Assembly (NCBI GenBank): GCA_024696725.1
Contig: JAILGO010000040.1
Location: 1 to 21,688 of the forward strand
DNA from: Eubacterium sp.
GTDB lineage: Bacteria; Bacillota; Clostridia; Oscillospirales; Acutalibacteraceae
DNA length: 21,688 nucleotides
Direction of reading: 5' to 3'
The position numbers and the translations under genes are program-made. The notes beneath the pieces are model-generated. The model saw only the letters and a list, made by a program, of their open reading frames with translations. It was not told the origin of the DNA and did no database searches. Positions 6,274 to 14,435 of the stretch are shown here, one piece after another (the first letter of the stretch is position 1; each line of letters begins with the position of its first letter).

Positions 6274-9200
6274 TGACACAGTTTTACGAAATTTTTTCGG
6301 ATTACATAAATAAACCCTGTCTGGAGGAAATAGGGTTCTCATATATTAAAGAGTTTAAAATCCGCCGCGAGTCAAGAAGCGTTAAGCTTACGCTTTTCAG
6401 CGATAAGCTCGTTGACGGAAGCACGGTAAAAGCCGTAAAGAACTCGCTTTCAAAGGCGCTTAACCTAAAAGAATGTCTTATTGATATTAAGTACGATAAG
6501 TCGCTTTTCAGCCTTGACGAGATAGAAAAAATACTCTCTCCGGTTAAAAGCGAAAACGCGCTTATTAACGGATACTTTGACGGCGCCGAGGCGGAGCTTG
6601 AGGATAATTCGCTCGTTATATGCCTGAAAAAAGGAGGAAAGGCGTTCCTCGACGAAAAAGAAATAGATAAGGAAATATCATCCCTGATTTATAACGAATT
6701 CGGTCTTGATTACGACGTAAGCTTTATGGAAACGGCGCCCTTCGACGCAGAGGACGCGATAGTTAAGGCGGTTGAAAAAAAGGCGGAAGAGGATAAAAAG
6801 CTCGAAGAGGAGCGTAAGAAGTATCTTGCGGAGAAAGAGAAAAACGCAGTTTACACCCTTTGGGAAAATACTCCGCTCTATAAAGAAACGCTTAAAAAGG
6901 TTTACGGACGCGGAAAGCTCGGCGGTAAGCCGAAGCCGATGAAGGATATAGCTAATAATGAAAGCAGAATTACCGTCTGGGGAGAGATTTTTAAAGCCGA
7001 GTCTAAGGAGTCGAACCGAACCGACTCTAAAACTCTTACCTTCAGTATAACCGACTTTACCTCGTCTGTATGTTGCAGAATAAGAGAGCCTAAGCGTATC
7101 GTCGACCCGCTTGTCGAAAAGCTCGAAGTCGGCGTTAACGTTGTAATCAGCGGAAGCTATTACTATGACGAATATCTTAAACAGGACGTGCTTCAGCCGA
7201 GCTTTATCGCAACGGCAAGAAGAAGCGAAAAGAAGGATAACTCGGCGGAAAAGCGCGTTGAGCTTCACCTTCATACCGCCCTGTCCGAAATGGACGGTAT
7301 ATCCTCGCCGAAGGCGCTCGTATCGCGCGCCGCCGCGTGGGGACATAAGGCTGTTGCCGTAACCGACCACGGCGTCGTACAGGCTCTGCCCGAGGCTTAC
7401 GGCGTCGCTAAGAAAAAAGGAATTAAGCTTATTCTCGGTATGGAAGGCTATATCGTTGACGACGCGCTTTATCCTAACTTTATGAAAATGAAGAATAACG
7501 ATTTTCACCGTTATCATATCTCGCTTCTTGTTAAAGAGGATAACTCGCTCGACAGCTCCGTGCCTCCCCAAGAGCGTAAGTACGGACGAAAAAATCTTTA
7601 TGAGCTTATATCGTATTCAAACGTAGAAACCTTTAAGAAAAGACCTATTATCCCTAAGTCGCTGCTTGCGAAAAAACGCGGCGGCATCCTCGTAGGCTCA
7701 GCCTGTGAGCAGGGTGAAATCGTACAGGCGATATTAAGAGGCGAAAGCGAAGAAAAAATCGAAGAAATCGCTTCGTTTTATGACTATATCGAGGTTATGC
7801 CTATAGGTAATAACCGCTTTATGATTGACTCCGAAAAGGAAATCCATTTCAATATCAACAGCGAAAAGGATTTAATTGAGCTTAATAAAAAAATAATTGC
7901 AGTCGCGGACAAGCTCGGAAAGCCCGTGGTAGCAACGGGCGACGTTCATTTTCTCGACGAAAAGGACGCGAAGTTCAGAGCGATTATTCAGGCGTCAATG
8001 GGATTTAAGGACTGCGACGATCAGGCTCCGCTCTGGTTTAAAACCACCGACGAAATGCTTGCCGATTTTGAATGGGCAGGGGAAAGAGCAAAGGAATTCG
8101 TTATCGACAATCCGAATAAAATTGCCGATATGATTCAGGACGATATTCCCCCTATTCCTCCCGGAACCTTCCAGCCGCATATTGACGGCGCTAACGAGGA
8201 ACTCACGGATAAATGCTGGGGTATGGCGAAGGAGCTTTACGGCGACCCCGTTCCCGAGCTTGTTGCCTCAAGGCTTCAGCGCGAGCTTGACAGTATTATA
8301 GGCCACGGCTACGGCGTGCTTTACGTTATCGCTAAGCGCCTCGTTGAGGAGAGCGAAAAGAACGGCTACCTTGTAGGCTCGAGAGGCTCGGTAGGCTCGT
8401 CGCTTGCCGCGCACCTCGGCGGTATTTCCGAGGTTAACCCGCTTCCGCCTCACTACTACTGTAAAAAGTGTAAGCACAGCGAGTTCTTTACTCACGGAGA
8501 ATACGGCTCGGGCTTCGACCTTCCGCCTAAAAACTGTCCCGAGTGCGGCGAGCCCATGAAACGCGACGGCCACGAAATCCCGTTTGAAACCTTCCTCGGC
8601 TTCAACGGCGATAAGGAGCCTGATATCGACCTTAATTTCTCGGGCGAGGTTCAGGCAAAAATCCACCGCTTTACCGAGGAGCTCTTCGGTAAGGAGTACG
8701 TGTTCAAGGCGGGTACGATGTCTACCGTAGCGGATAAAACCGCTTACGGCTTCGTAAGAAAATATCTTGAGGAACGCGGTCAGCTTGACGGAACCACAAA
8801 GGCTGAAATCGACAGGCTTACTATCGGCTGTACGGGTATTAAGAGAACTACGGGCCAGCATCCGGGCGGAATGGTTGTCGTTCCGTCAGAGTATACGGTC
8901 GAGGATTTCACCCCTATTCAGTATCCCTCAAACGACGAGAAAAAGGGTACCTATACGACTCACTTCGACTTTAAGCATTCGCTCCACGATACGCTGCTTA
9001 AGCTTGACGAGCTCGGTCATGATAACCCGACGATTTATAAATATCTTGAGGACTCGACGGGTATTCCCGTAATGGACGTCGACCTCTCCGACCCGAAGCT
9101 TTACGAGCTTATAACCTCGACGGAGCCTATCGGCGTAAGCGAGGACGATATCAAGTGTAAAACGGGAACTCTCGCAATTCCCGAAATGGGTACGGAATTC

Positions 9201-10106
9201 GTTATCGGTATGCTTTGCAGCGCCGGACCGAGAAATTTTGCCGATTTGCTTCAGATTTCGGGACTTTCCCACGGTACCGACGTGTGGCTCGGTAACGCAG
9301 CGGATTTAATCGAAAAGAAAATCTGTACTATTTCCGACGTTATCGGCTGCCGTGACGATATTATGACTCACCTTATCCACGTCGCCGAGGCGTATGAGAC
9401 GAGAACGGGCGAGGAGTCGCCGCTTTCGAAGAGCGACTGCTTTAAGATTATGGAGATTACCCGTAAGGGCAAGGCAGTCAAGGAGCTTCCTCCCTATGAA
9501 GAGGCTATGAAGAAGATAGGCGTTGAGCAGTGGTACATTGATTCCTGCTATAAAATCAAGTATATGTTCCCGAAGGCTCACGCGGCGGCTTACGTTATCG
9601 CGGCGCTTCGTATAGCGTGGTATAAGATTTACTATCCGCTTCAGTTCTACTCCGCCTACTTTACCGTTCGCGGCGGCGCAATCGACGCAGAGTCAGCCGT
9701 AGCGGGCAAGGAAGCGGTTAAAAAGAAGATAGACGAATATCAGAAGAAAAAGAAGAATAACGCCGAGATTACACAGAAGGAGGAAAGCACCTTCGTCGTT
9801 AATCAGATTGTTATTGAAATGCTTGCGAGAGGATATAAGTTCCTTCCCGTCGACCTGTATAAGTCCGACTGGCGCTTATACAGAATTGAGGACGGAAAGA
9901 TAAGACTTCCTTATTCCGCTCTTGACGGAATAGGCGAAACCGCTGCGCTTGCGATATATAAGGCTGTCGAGCGTAACCCCGAGGGCTTCGTCGCTTCCGA
10001 CGACCTCGCGGCAGAGCCCGGCGTAGGTAAGTCGGTAGTCGATACGCTCAGAGCGGTAGGCGCGCTCGGCGATATGCCCGAATCCAAGCAGATTACATTT
10101 TTCTGA
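6273..10106 (+). CDS. polC: DNA polymerase III alpha subunit PolC lacking the 3'-5' exonuclease domain
   Basis: Replicative polymerase of low-GC Gram-positives, 1277 residues against about 1437 in B. subtilis. Domain order: N-terminal domain (1-225), OB fold (about 230-315), first PHP part with HLHT (332-335) and TDHG (364-367), second PHP part with GSACEQG and TGDVH, then the polymerase. Catalytic Asp are D784 and D786 (PDIDLNFSG) and D912 (LKLDELGHD). A Cys4 zinc knuckle lies at C730, C733, C755 and C758. SRGSVGSSLA and TTGQHPGG are present, and the tail QITFF resembles the clamp-binding QLSLF of B. subtilis PolC. The DEDDh exonuclease that normally interrupts the PHP domain is absent: only about 15 residues lie between D397 and H412, and no DxET or HNxxFD motif occurs anywhere. 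ATG overlaps the ispG stop by one base. Confidence 0.95.
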   Translation: MTQFYEIFSDYINKPCLEEIGFSYIKEFKIRRESRSVKLTLFSDKLVDGSTVKAVKNSLSKALNLKECLIDIKYDKSLFSLDEIEKILSPVKSENALINGYFDGAEAELEDNSLVICLKKGGKAFLDEKEIDKEISSLIYNEFGLDYDVSFMETAPFDAEDAIVKAVEKKAEEDKKLEEERKKYLAEKEKNAVYTLWENTPLYKETLKKVYGRGKLGGKPKPMKDIANNESRITVWGEIFKAESKESNRTDSKTLTFSITDFTSSVCCRIREPKRIVDPLVEKLEVGVNVVISGSYYYDEYLKQDVLQPSFIATARRSEKKDNSAEKRVELHLHTALSEMDGISSPKALVSRAAAWGHKAVAVTDHGVVQALPEAYGVAKKKGIKLILGMEGYIVDDALYPNFMKMKNNDFHRYHISLLVKEDNSLDSSVPPQERKYGRKNLYELISYSNVETFKKRPIIPKSLLAKKRGGILVGSACEQGEIVQAILRGESEEKIEEIASFYDYIEVMPIGNNRFMIDSEKEIHFNINSEKDLIELNKKIIAVADKLGKPVVATGDVHFLDEKDAKFRAIIQASMGFKDCDDQAPLWFKTTDEMLADFEWAGERAKEFVIDNPNKIADMIQDDIPPIPPGTFQPHIDGANEELTDKCWGMAKELYGDPVPELVASRLQRELDSIIGHGYGVLYVIAKRLVEESEKNGYLVGSRGSVGSSLAAHLGGISEVNPLPPHYYCKKCKHSEFFTHGEYGSGFDLPPKNCPECGEPMKRDGHEIPFETFLGFNGDKEPDIDLNFSGEVQAKIHRFTEELFGKEYVFKAGTMSTVADKTAYGFVRKYLEERGQLDGTTKAEIDRLTIGCTGIKRTTGQHPGGMVVVPSEYTVEDFTPIQYPSNDEKKGTYTTHFDFKHSLHDTLLKLDELGHDNPTIYKYLEDSTGIPVMDVDLSDPKLYELITSTEPIGVSEDDIKCKTGTLAIPEMGTEFVIGMLCSAGPRNFADLLQISGLSHGTDVWLGNAADLIEKKICTISDVIGCRDDIMTHLIHVAEAYETRTGEESPLSKSDCFKIMEITRKGKAVKELPPYEEAMKKIGVEQWYIDSCYKIKYMFPKAHAAAYVIAALRIAWYKIYYPLQFYSAYFTVRGGAIDAESAVAGKEAVKKKIDEYQKKKKNNAEITQKEESTFVVNQIVIEMLARGYKFLPVDLYKSDWRLYRIEDGKIRLPYSALDGIGETAALAIYKAVERNPEGFVASDDLAAEPGVGKSVVDTLRAVGALGDMPESKQITFF

Positions 10107-10122
10107 TACCTCTCCCGATATG

Positions 10123-10140
10123 AGAGCGGAAGAGCGCTTT
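10123..10140 (+). terminator. Weak hairpin after polC, possible terminator
   Basis: AGAGCG (10123-10128) can pair with CGCTTT (10135-10140) around a six-base loop, with one G-T wobble. It lies 17 bases after the polC stop. The following bases are CTGTATAATATTTT, so there is no proper continuous T tract. This is the only candidate for ending the pyrH-polC transcript before the histidine promoter, and it is poor; read-through is possible. Confidence 0.25.
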
Positions 10141-10160
10141 CTGTATAATATTTTAAATAG

Positions 10161-10189
10161 TTGACATATACGCTTTAATGTGGTAGCAT
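10161..10189 (+). promoter_or_regulatory. Sigma-A type promoter of the histidine operon
   Basis: A perfect -35 TTGACA (10161-10166) is followed by a 17-bp spacer and TAGCAT (10184-10189, four of six consensus bases including the key first A and last T). TGG stands immediately before it, giving an extended -10. Transcription would begin near 10196, leaving a leader of about 26 nt that contains AAAGGA (10206-10211) ahead of the ATG at 10222. The leader is far too short for a T-box or a leader-peptide attenuator, so control should be at the promoter itself. Confidence 0.8.
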
Positions 10190-10204
10190 ATTAGCGCACT
10201 AAAG
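10173..10204. promoter_or_regulatory. Overlapping inverted repeats at the his promoter, candidate repressor operator
   Basis: CTTTAATGTG (10173-10182) and CGCACTAAAG (10195-10204) form an imperfect inverted repeat matching at 8 of 10 positions, with 22 bp between arm centres. It covers the spacer, the -10 box and the start point. Within it lies a perfect palindrome TTAG-N4-CTAA (10191-10202) directly over the expected start of transcription. The geometry resembles the CTAG-N4-CTAG core of TrpR operators. A TrpR-family regulator, HisR/YerC, has been proposed for histidine genes in Firmicutes. The repeats are seen; the regulator assignment is inference. Confidence 0.45.
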
Positions 10205-10221
10205 TAAAGGAATGATAACCT

Positions 10222-11835
10222 ATGAAAAGATATTCAAGAATAACGCCCGAGGGCTCGCGCGATTTTCTCTTTGAGGAATGCGACGACAGACGCGCCGTAG
10301 AGCACACCCTTTCCGATTTGTTCAAGAACAGCGGTTACCGTAAGGTAATGACTCCCGCTATTGAGTTTTTCGACGTTTTTAAAAGCGACAATACGGGAAT
10401 TCAGGCGGAGGAGATGTATAAGCTCACCGACTCCGCGGGAAGAACGACCGTGCTTCGTCCCGATAATACTATGCCTATCGCAAGAATGGTCGCGACGAGG
10501 CTGAATAACAGCGACTTTCCCGTAAGGCTTTATTATAACCAGAGCGTTTTCGTAAGAAATAAAGCGCTCGCGGGAAGAACCGACGAAATCGCTCAGAGCG
10601 GTATAGAGTTTATCGGCGACGGCTCTTTTGAGGCTGATATTGAGGTAATAAAGCTTGCCATTGAAAGCCTTGAAAGCTGTAAGCTTAATTCGTTTAAGCT
10701 TGAGCTCGGAAACGCCGCGTTCTTTAACGCCGTACTTTCAAAGCTTGAGCTCGGCGACGACGGCAGAGCAGAAATCTGCGAGCTTATAGAGGGTAAAAAC
10801 TATGCCACGCTCGGAGATATTCTCGACTCAATCGGCGATACAAGAGAAACGAGGCTTCTTAAAAGGCTTCCGCGTCTTTTCGGCGGCGCGGAGGTTATCG
10901 AGGAGGCTAAGGCGCTTTACGGCGATAAGGACGCGGTAAGCGCTCTTGAATATCTTAAAAAGGTTTACGACGCGCTTTGCGGCGCGGGCTTTGAGGACAG
11001 CGTTATTATCGACCTTGGACTCGTTAACCGCTCGGATTACTATACGGGCGTAATATTCCACGGCTATGCCGAGGGCTCGGGACTTACGATTCTCTCGGGC
11101 GGACGCTACGATAATCTGCTCGGCGAGTTCGGTATGAGCGCGCCGGCCATCGGCTTTGCCGTTGAGGTAAGCGCCGTCTGTGAAGCAATGCGCGAAACGA
11201 TAAATATCGAGCGTCCGTTAAGGATTGCTCTGACGAAGGGCAGACTTGAAAAAAGCAGCATCAAGCTGTTTAAAACGATGGGACTTGATACCTCGGAGCT
11301 TGAAAATAAAGGAAGAAGGCTGATTCTCCCCGTCGATAAATATGAGGCGGTGCTGTCGAAAGCGCCCGACGTTATTACCTACGTCGAGCACGGCGTTTGC
11401 GATATGGGTATTGTCGGAAAGGATACAATCCTTGAACACGGCTCGTCGTTCTACGAGGTGTGCGACCTCGGTATCGGTAAATGCCGCTTCGCGCTTGCCT
11501 GTCCTAAGGGCGCCGATTTCTTCTCGGGCTATAAGAGAAAGGTTGTCGCTTCAAAGTATCCTAAGGTTGCTAAAAGCTTTTTTGAAAGCAAGGGCATGGA
11601 TGTTGACATAATAAAGATAGAGGGAAGCGTTGAGCTTGCTCCTCTTTTAGGGCTTGCCGACGGTATCGTAGATATCGTTGAAACGGGCTCGACTCTTAAG
11701 GAAAACGGTCTCGAGGTTGTTGAAGAGATAGCTCCGATTTCCGCGAGAGTAATAGTTAATATGGCGTCAATGAAGCTCAGAAAAAAAGAGATTGAGGAAT
11801 TCCTCAGCGATTTGGAGCTCGCCTGTGAAGTATAG
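10222..11835 (+). CDS. hisZG: HisZ-HisG fusion: ATP phosphoribosyltransferase, regulatory and catalytic parts in one chain
   Basis: First step of histidine synthesis: ATP plus PRPP to phosphoribosyl-ATP. Residues 1 to about 328 are HisZ, a histidyl-tRNA-synthetase-like domain without aminoacylation activity in the family (TPEGSRDFL, LRPDNTMPIARM, RLYYNQSVFV, SGGRYDNLLGEFG, AIGFAVEV). Residues about 333-537 are a short-form HisG (LRIALTKGRL, EHGVCDMGIVGKDTI, and the PRPP loop DIVETGSTLKENGL with E487-T491). Short HisG needs HisZ for activity and feedback inhibition, so the fusion joins obligate partners through a linker of about 10 residues. The frame is continuous, with no stop or internal Shine-Dalgarno at the junction. 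It is the first gene of the his operon, with AAAGGA ten bases before ATG. Confidence 0.95.
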   Translation: MKRYSRITPEGSRDFLFEECDDRRAVEHTLSDLFKNSGYRKVMTPAIEFFDVFKSDNTGIQAEEMYKLTDSAGRTTVLRPDNTMPIARMVATRLNNSDFPVRLYYNQSVFVRNKALAGRTDEIAQSGIEFIGDGSFEADIEVIKLAIESLESCKLNSFKLELGNAAFFNAVLSKLELGDDGRAEICELIEGKNYATLGDILDSIGDTRETRLLKRLPRLFGGAEVIEEAKALYGDKDAVSALEYLKKVYDALCGAGFEDSVIIDLGLVNRSDYYTGVIFHGYAEGSGLTILSGGRYDNLLGEFGMSAPAIGFAVEVSAVCEAMRETINIERPLRIALTKGRLEKSSIKLFKTMGLDTSELENKGRRLILPVDKYEAVLSKAPDVITYVEHGVCDMGIVGKDTILEHGSSFYEVCDLGIGKCRFALACPKGADFFSGYKRKVVASKYPKVAKSFFESKGMDVDIIKIEGSVELAPLLGLADGIVDIVETGSTLKENGLEVVEEIAPISARVIVNMASMKLRKKEIEEFLSDLELACEV

Positions 11836-11846
11836 AGGTGAATGGA

Positions 11847-13130
11847 ATGAAAATTACAAAGGCTAACGGAAAGGCTGAATACGCGCTTATAGAAAATCTT
11901 AAGAAGCGCGCGGGCGAAGCCGATGAAAAAATCGTCGATATCGTAAGAGGCATTATTGCGGGAGTTAAGGAAAACGGCGACGAGGCTGTTCTTGAATATA
12001 CCGTACGCTTTGACGGCGGACTACCTAAAAAGACCGTCGTTGAAAAGGAGGAACTCGCTCAGTATCTTGAAGAGGTCGACGAGGACTTCAAAACCGCGAT
12101 AATAAACGCTAAAAATAATATCTACGATTTTCATCAGCGTCAGGCTCAGCAGAGCTGGATGACGACTCAGTCCAACGGAATTATTATGGGCCAGCGCGTC
12201 CGCGGACTTAAAAGGGTGGGTATTTACGTTCCCGGCGGTACAGCCGCTTATCCCTCGTCGGTTCTTATGAACGCCGTTCCCGCGAAAATAGCCGGCGTTG
12301 AGGAAATAATAATGGTAACGCCTCCCGGTAAAAACGGAAAGCCGAACCCGAATATTATGGCGGCGGCTGCCGTTGCGGGCGTTGATAAGGTGTTTATGGT
12401 AGGCGGAGCTCAGGCAATAGCCGCGCTCGCTTACGGTACGGCTATAATTCCGAAAGTTGATAAGATTGTAGGTCCCGGAAATATCTTCGTAGCTACAGCT
12501 AAAAGACTTCTTTACGGTATCGTTGATATTGATATGGTCGCAGGTCCGAGCGAAATTCTTATAGTTGCTGATAAGACGGCTGACCCGGCGTTCCTCGCCG
12601 CAGACCTTATGAGTCAGGCGGAGCACGACGTTCTCGCCTCAGCAATTCTTCTTACTACCTCGACCGACCTCGCGAGAGCGACTCTTCACGAAATTGACAG
12701 ACAGGTCAAGCTCCTTGAACGCCAGACGATTATCGAGCAGTCGCTTGAAAACTACGGCGAGATAATCGTTTGCGAAAATCTTGACCAGGCGATTGAGTTC
12801 GCTAACGAGCTTGCGCCCGAGCATCTTGAGCTTTGCATAACCGAACCGCTCAAGTATATAGGAAGAGTGGATAACGCGGGCTCTGTATTTCTCGGTAACT
12901 GGTCTCCCGAGCCGCTCGGCGACTATTATGCGGGACCGAACCACGTTCTCCCGACCTCGGGTACGGCGAGGTTTTTCTCACCGCTCTCGGTTGACAGCTT
13001 TATTAAAAAATCCTCGTTTATTTACTATACAAGCGCAGAGCTAAGAAAGGCGAAGGACGATATAATTACGCTTGCAGAGTCGGAGGGACTGACCGCTCAC
13101 GCAAATTCAATAAAGAAACGTTTTGAATAG
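11847..13130 (+). CDS. hisD: Histidinol dehydrogenase
   Basis: Zinc enzyme that oxidises L-histidinol to histidine with two NAD, the last two steps of the pathway. With ATG 11847 it has 427 residues, full length. ATG 11838 is also in frame, but the GAGGTG at 11833-11838 would run into it; 11847 has correct spacing. Visible are VPGGTAAYPSSVLM, GGAQAIAALAYGT, KIVGPGNIFVATAK and VAGPSEI. Zinc ligands are in SQAEHD (Gln and His), GDYYAGPNHVLPT (Asp) and LTAHANS near the C-terminus (His); all four are retained. It follows hisZG by 11 bp and precedes hisB by 10 bp. Confidence 0.97.
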   Translation: MKITKANGKAEYALIENLKKRAGEADEKIVDIVRGIIAGVKENGDEAVLEYTVRFDGGLPKKTVVEKEELAQYLEEVDEDFKTAIINAKNNIYDFHQRQAQQSWMTTQSNGIIMGQRVRGLKRVGIYVPGGTAAYPSSVLMNAVPAKIAGVEEIIMVTPPGKNGKPNPNIMAAAAVAGVDKVFMVGGAQAIAALAYGTAIIPKVDKIVGPGNIFVATAKRLLYGIVDIDMVAGPSEILIVADKTADPAFLAADLMSQAEHDVLASAILLTTSTDLARATLHEIDRQVKLLERQTIIEQSLENYGEIIVCENLDQAIEFANELAPEHLELCITEPLKYIGRVDNAGSVFLGNWSPEPLGDYYAGPNHVLPTSGTARFFSPLSVDSFIKKSSFIYYTSAELRKAKDDIITLAESEGLTAHANSIKKRFE

Positions 13131-13140
13131 AGGGAGCATT

Positions 13141-13719
13141 ATGAGAACATCTGAAGTTGAAAGAATTACTAAGGAAACGAGTATAAAGGCAGAGCTCAGC
13201 CTCGACGGCGGAAGCGTTGAGGTCTCGACGGGCATCGGCTTTTTTGACCACATGCTTATTGCGTTCGCCGTTCACGGCGGCTTCGGTTTGAAGCTCAGCG
13301 TAAAGGGAGACCTGGAGGTTGATAACCATCATACCGCCGAGGATACGGGAATAGTTCTCGGAAAGGCGTTTAAGGAAGCGCTCGGCGATATGAGCGGTAT
13401 CGAGCGCTACGGAAGCTTTATTATACCGATGGACGAAAGCATAGCCCTTGCGGCGCTTGATATTTCCAACCGTCCGTTTCTCGTTTATCACTGTAAGCCC
13501 GCTCAGGAAAAGTGCGGCGATTTTGAAACCTGCGTAGCCGAGGAATTTTGGCGCGCCTTCGCTATGAATTCAGGCATTACGCTTCATATCAACGTGCTGT
13601 ACGGAAATAACGCTCATCATCAGCTTGAAGCATCGTTCAAGGCTGTCGCTCATGCGCTTAAGGCGGCGGTGAAGAAGAATGAAGACGGCTCGCTGCTTTC
13701 AACAAAGGGAGTGTTATAA
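13141..13719 (+). CDS. hisB: Imidazoleglycerol-phosphate dehydratase
   Basis: Manganese enzyme that dehydrates imidazoleglycerol phosphate to imidazoleacetol phosphate. The 192-residue, single-domain form is typical of Gram-positives; the E. coli enzyme has an additional phosphatase domain. The two duplicated metal motifs are seen: DNHHTAEDTG at residues 61-70 and HHQLEASFKA from H159. FFDHML and the EEFWRAFA segment also fit. The frame can be extended upstream to a TTG at 13123 inside hisD, but AGAGGGAG lies ideally for ATG 13141. Its stop TAA shares a base with the hisA ATG. In many Firmicutes hisH stands between hisB and hisA; here there is no room for it. Confidence 0.96.
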   Translation: MRTSEVERITKETSIKAELSLDGGSVEVSTGIGFFDHMLIAFAVHGGFGLKLSVKGDLEVDNHHTAEDTGIVLGKAFKEALGDMSGIERYGSFIIPMDESIALAALDISNRPFLVYHCKPAQEKCGDFETCVAEEFWRAFAMNSGITLHINVLYGNNAHHQLEASFKAVAHALKAAVKKNEDGSLLSTKGVL

Positions 13720-14435
13720 TGATTATTTTTCCCGCAATAGATATAATCGAAGGAAAGCCCGTCCGTCTTTTTAAGGGCGATTTCTCAACCGCCGAGCAGG
13801 TTGCCGACGACGTGCTTGAAACCGCCGAGGGCTTTGTAAAAGCGGGCGCCGAATGGGTACACATGGTAGACCTCGACGGCTCGCTTAAGAAAAAGCGGGT
13901 AAACTCCGCTTCGTTTGTAAGCGTTGCCGAAAATACGCCGCTTAAGGTAGAGGTCGGCGGCGGTATAAGAACGCTCGACGATATCGCCTTTTATGCCGAA
14001 AACGGAATAAAGCGCGTAATTCTCGGCTCAGTCGCTCTTAAAAACCCCGGGATTGTTAAGGAGGCTGTAAAGGAATTCGGCTCGCTTATAGCTGTCGGTA
14101 TTGACGCGAAAAACGGCTTCGCGGCAGCTGAGGGCTGGACGGAAAGCAGCAGCGTTCATTTTATTGAGCTCGCAAGGTATATGGAGTCTATCGGCGTTAA
14201 GACGATAATCTATACCGATATTTCTAAGGACGGCACGCTCAGCGGACCTAATCTTGAACAGCTCACGGAGCTTAACGACGCCGTATCGTGCGATATTACC
14301 GCCTCGGGCGGCGTAACGGATATTGACGATATTATCGCTCTTCGCGACAGTAATATGTACGGCGCAATCTGCGGTAAGTCAATATATAAAGGAACTCTCA
14401 GTCTTGAGGAGGCGGTTTCTGTATGCAGGATTTAG
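13719..14435 (+). CDS. hisA: ProFAR isomerase (phosphoribosylformimino-AICAR-P isomerase)
   Basis: TIM-barrel isomerase converting ProFAR to PRFAR, which HisH-HisF then use. The 238 residues are normal. [13 protein letters not shown] holds the first catalytic Asp (D8), and [14 protein letters not shown] carries the second. The phosphate-binding half-barrel repeats show as [27 protein letters not shown] and [12 protein letters not shown]. HisF is a homologous barrel; the [13 protein letters not shown] start, the GSLKKK segment and the D8/DISKDG pair fit HisA, so I call it HisA. It overlaps hisB by one base and hisI by 13 bases. The tight junctions imply translational coupling. No hisF follows it. 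Confidence 0.94.
   Translation: MIIFPAIDIIEGKPVRLFKGDFSTAEQVADDVLETAEGFVKAGAEWVHMVDLDGSLKKKRVNSASFVSVAENTPLKVEVGGGIRTLDDIAFYAENGIKRVILGSVALKNPGIVKEAVKEFGSLIAVGIDAKNGFAAAEGWTESSSVHFIELARYMESIGVKTIIYTDISKDGTLSGPNLEQLTELNDAVSCDITASGGVTDIDDIIALRDSNMYGAICGKSIYKGTLSLEEAVSVCRI

Noticed and set aside
6678..7571. Long open frame of about 297 codons on the minus strand opposite polC
   Set aside because: It lies wholly antisense to the well conserved N-terminal, OB and PHP regions of polC, has no family motif and no sensible ribosome binding site. The same applies to the other minus-strand frames across the window.
10107..10221. T-box riboswitch or his leader-peptide attenuator upstream of hisZG
   Set aside because: The promoter at 10161-10189 leaves only about 26 nt of leader, with no His-codon run, no T-box sequence and no terminator hairpin.
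10222..11835. A histidyl-tRNA synthetase gene (hisS) rather than HisZ
   Set aside because: It lacks the anticodon-binding domain and is joined directly to a complete HisG domain at the head of a his operon, so it is HisZ.
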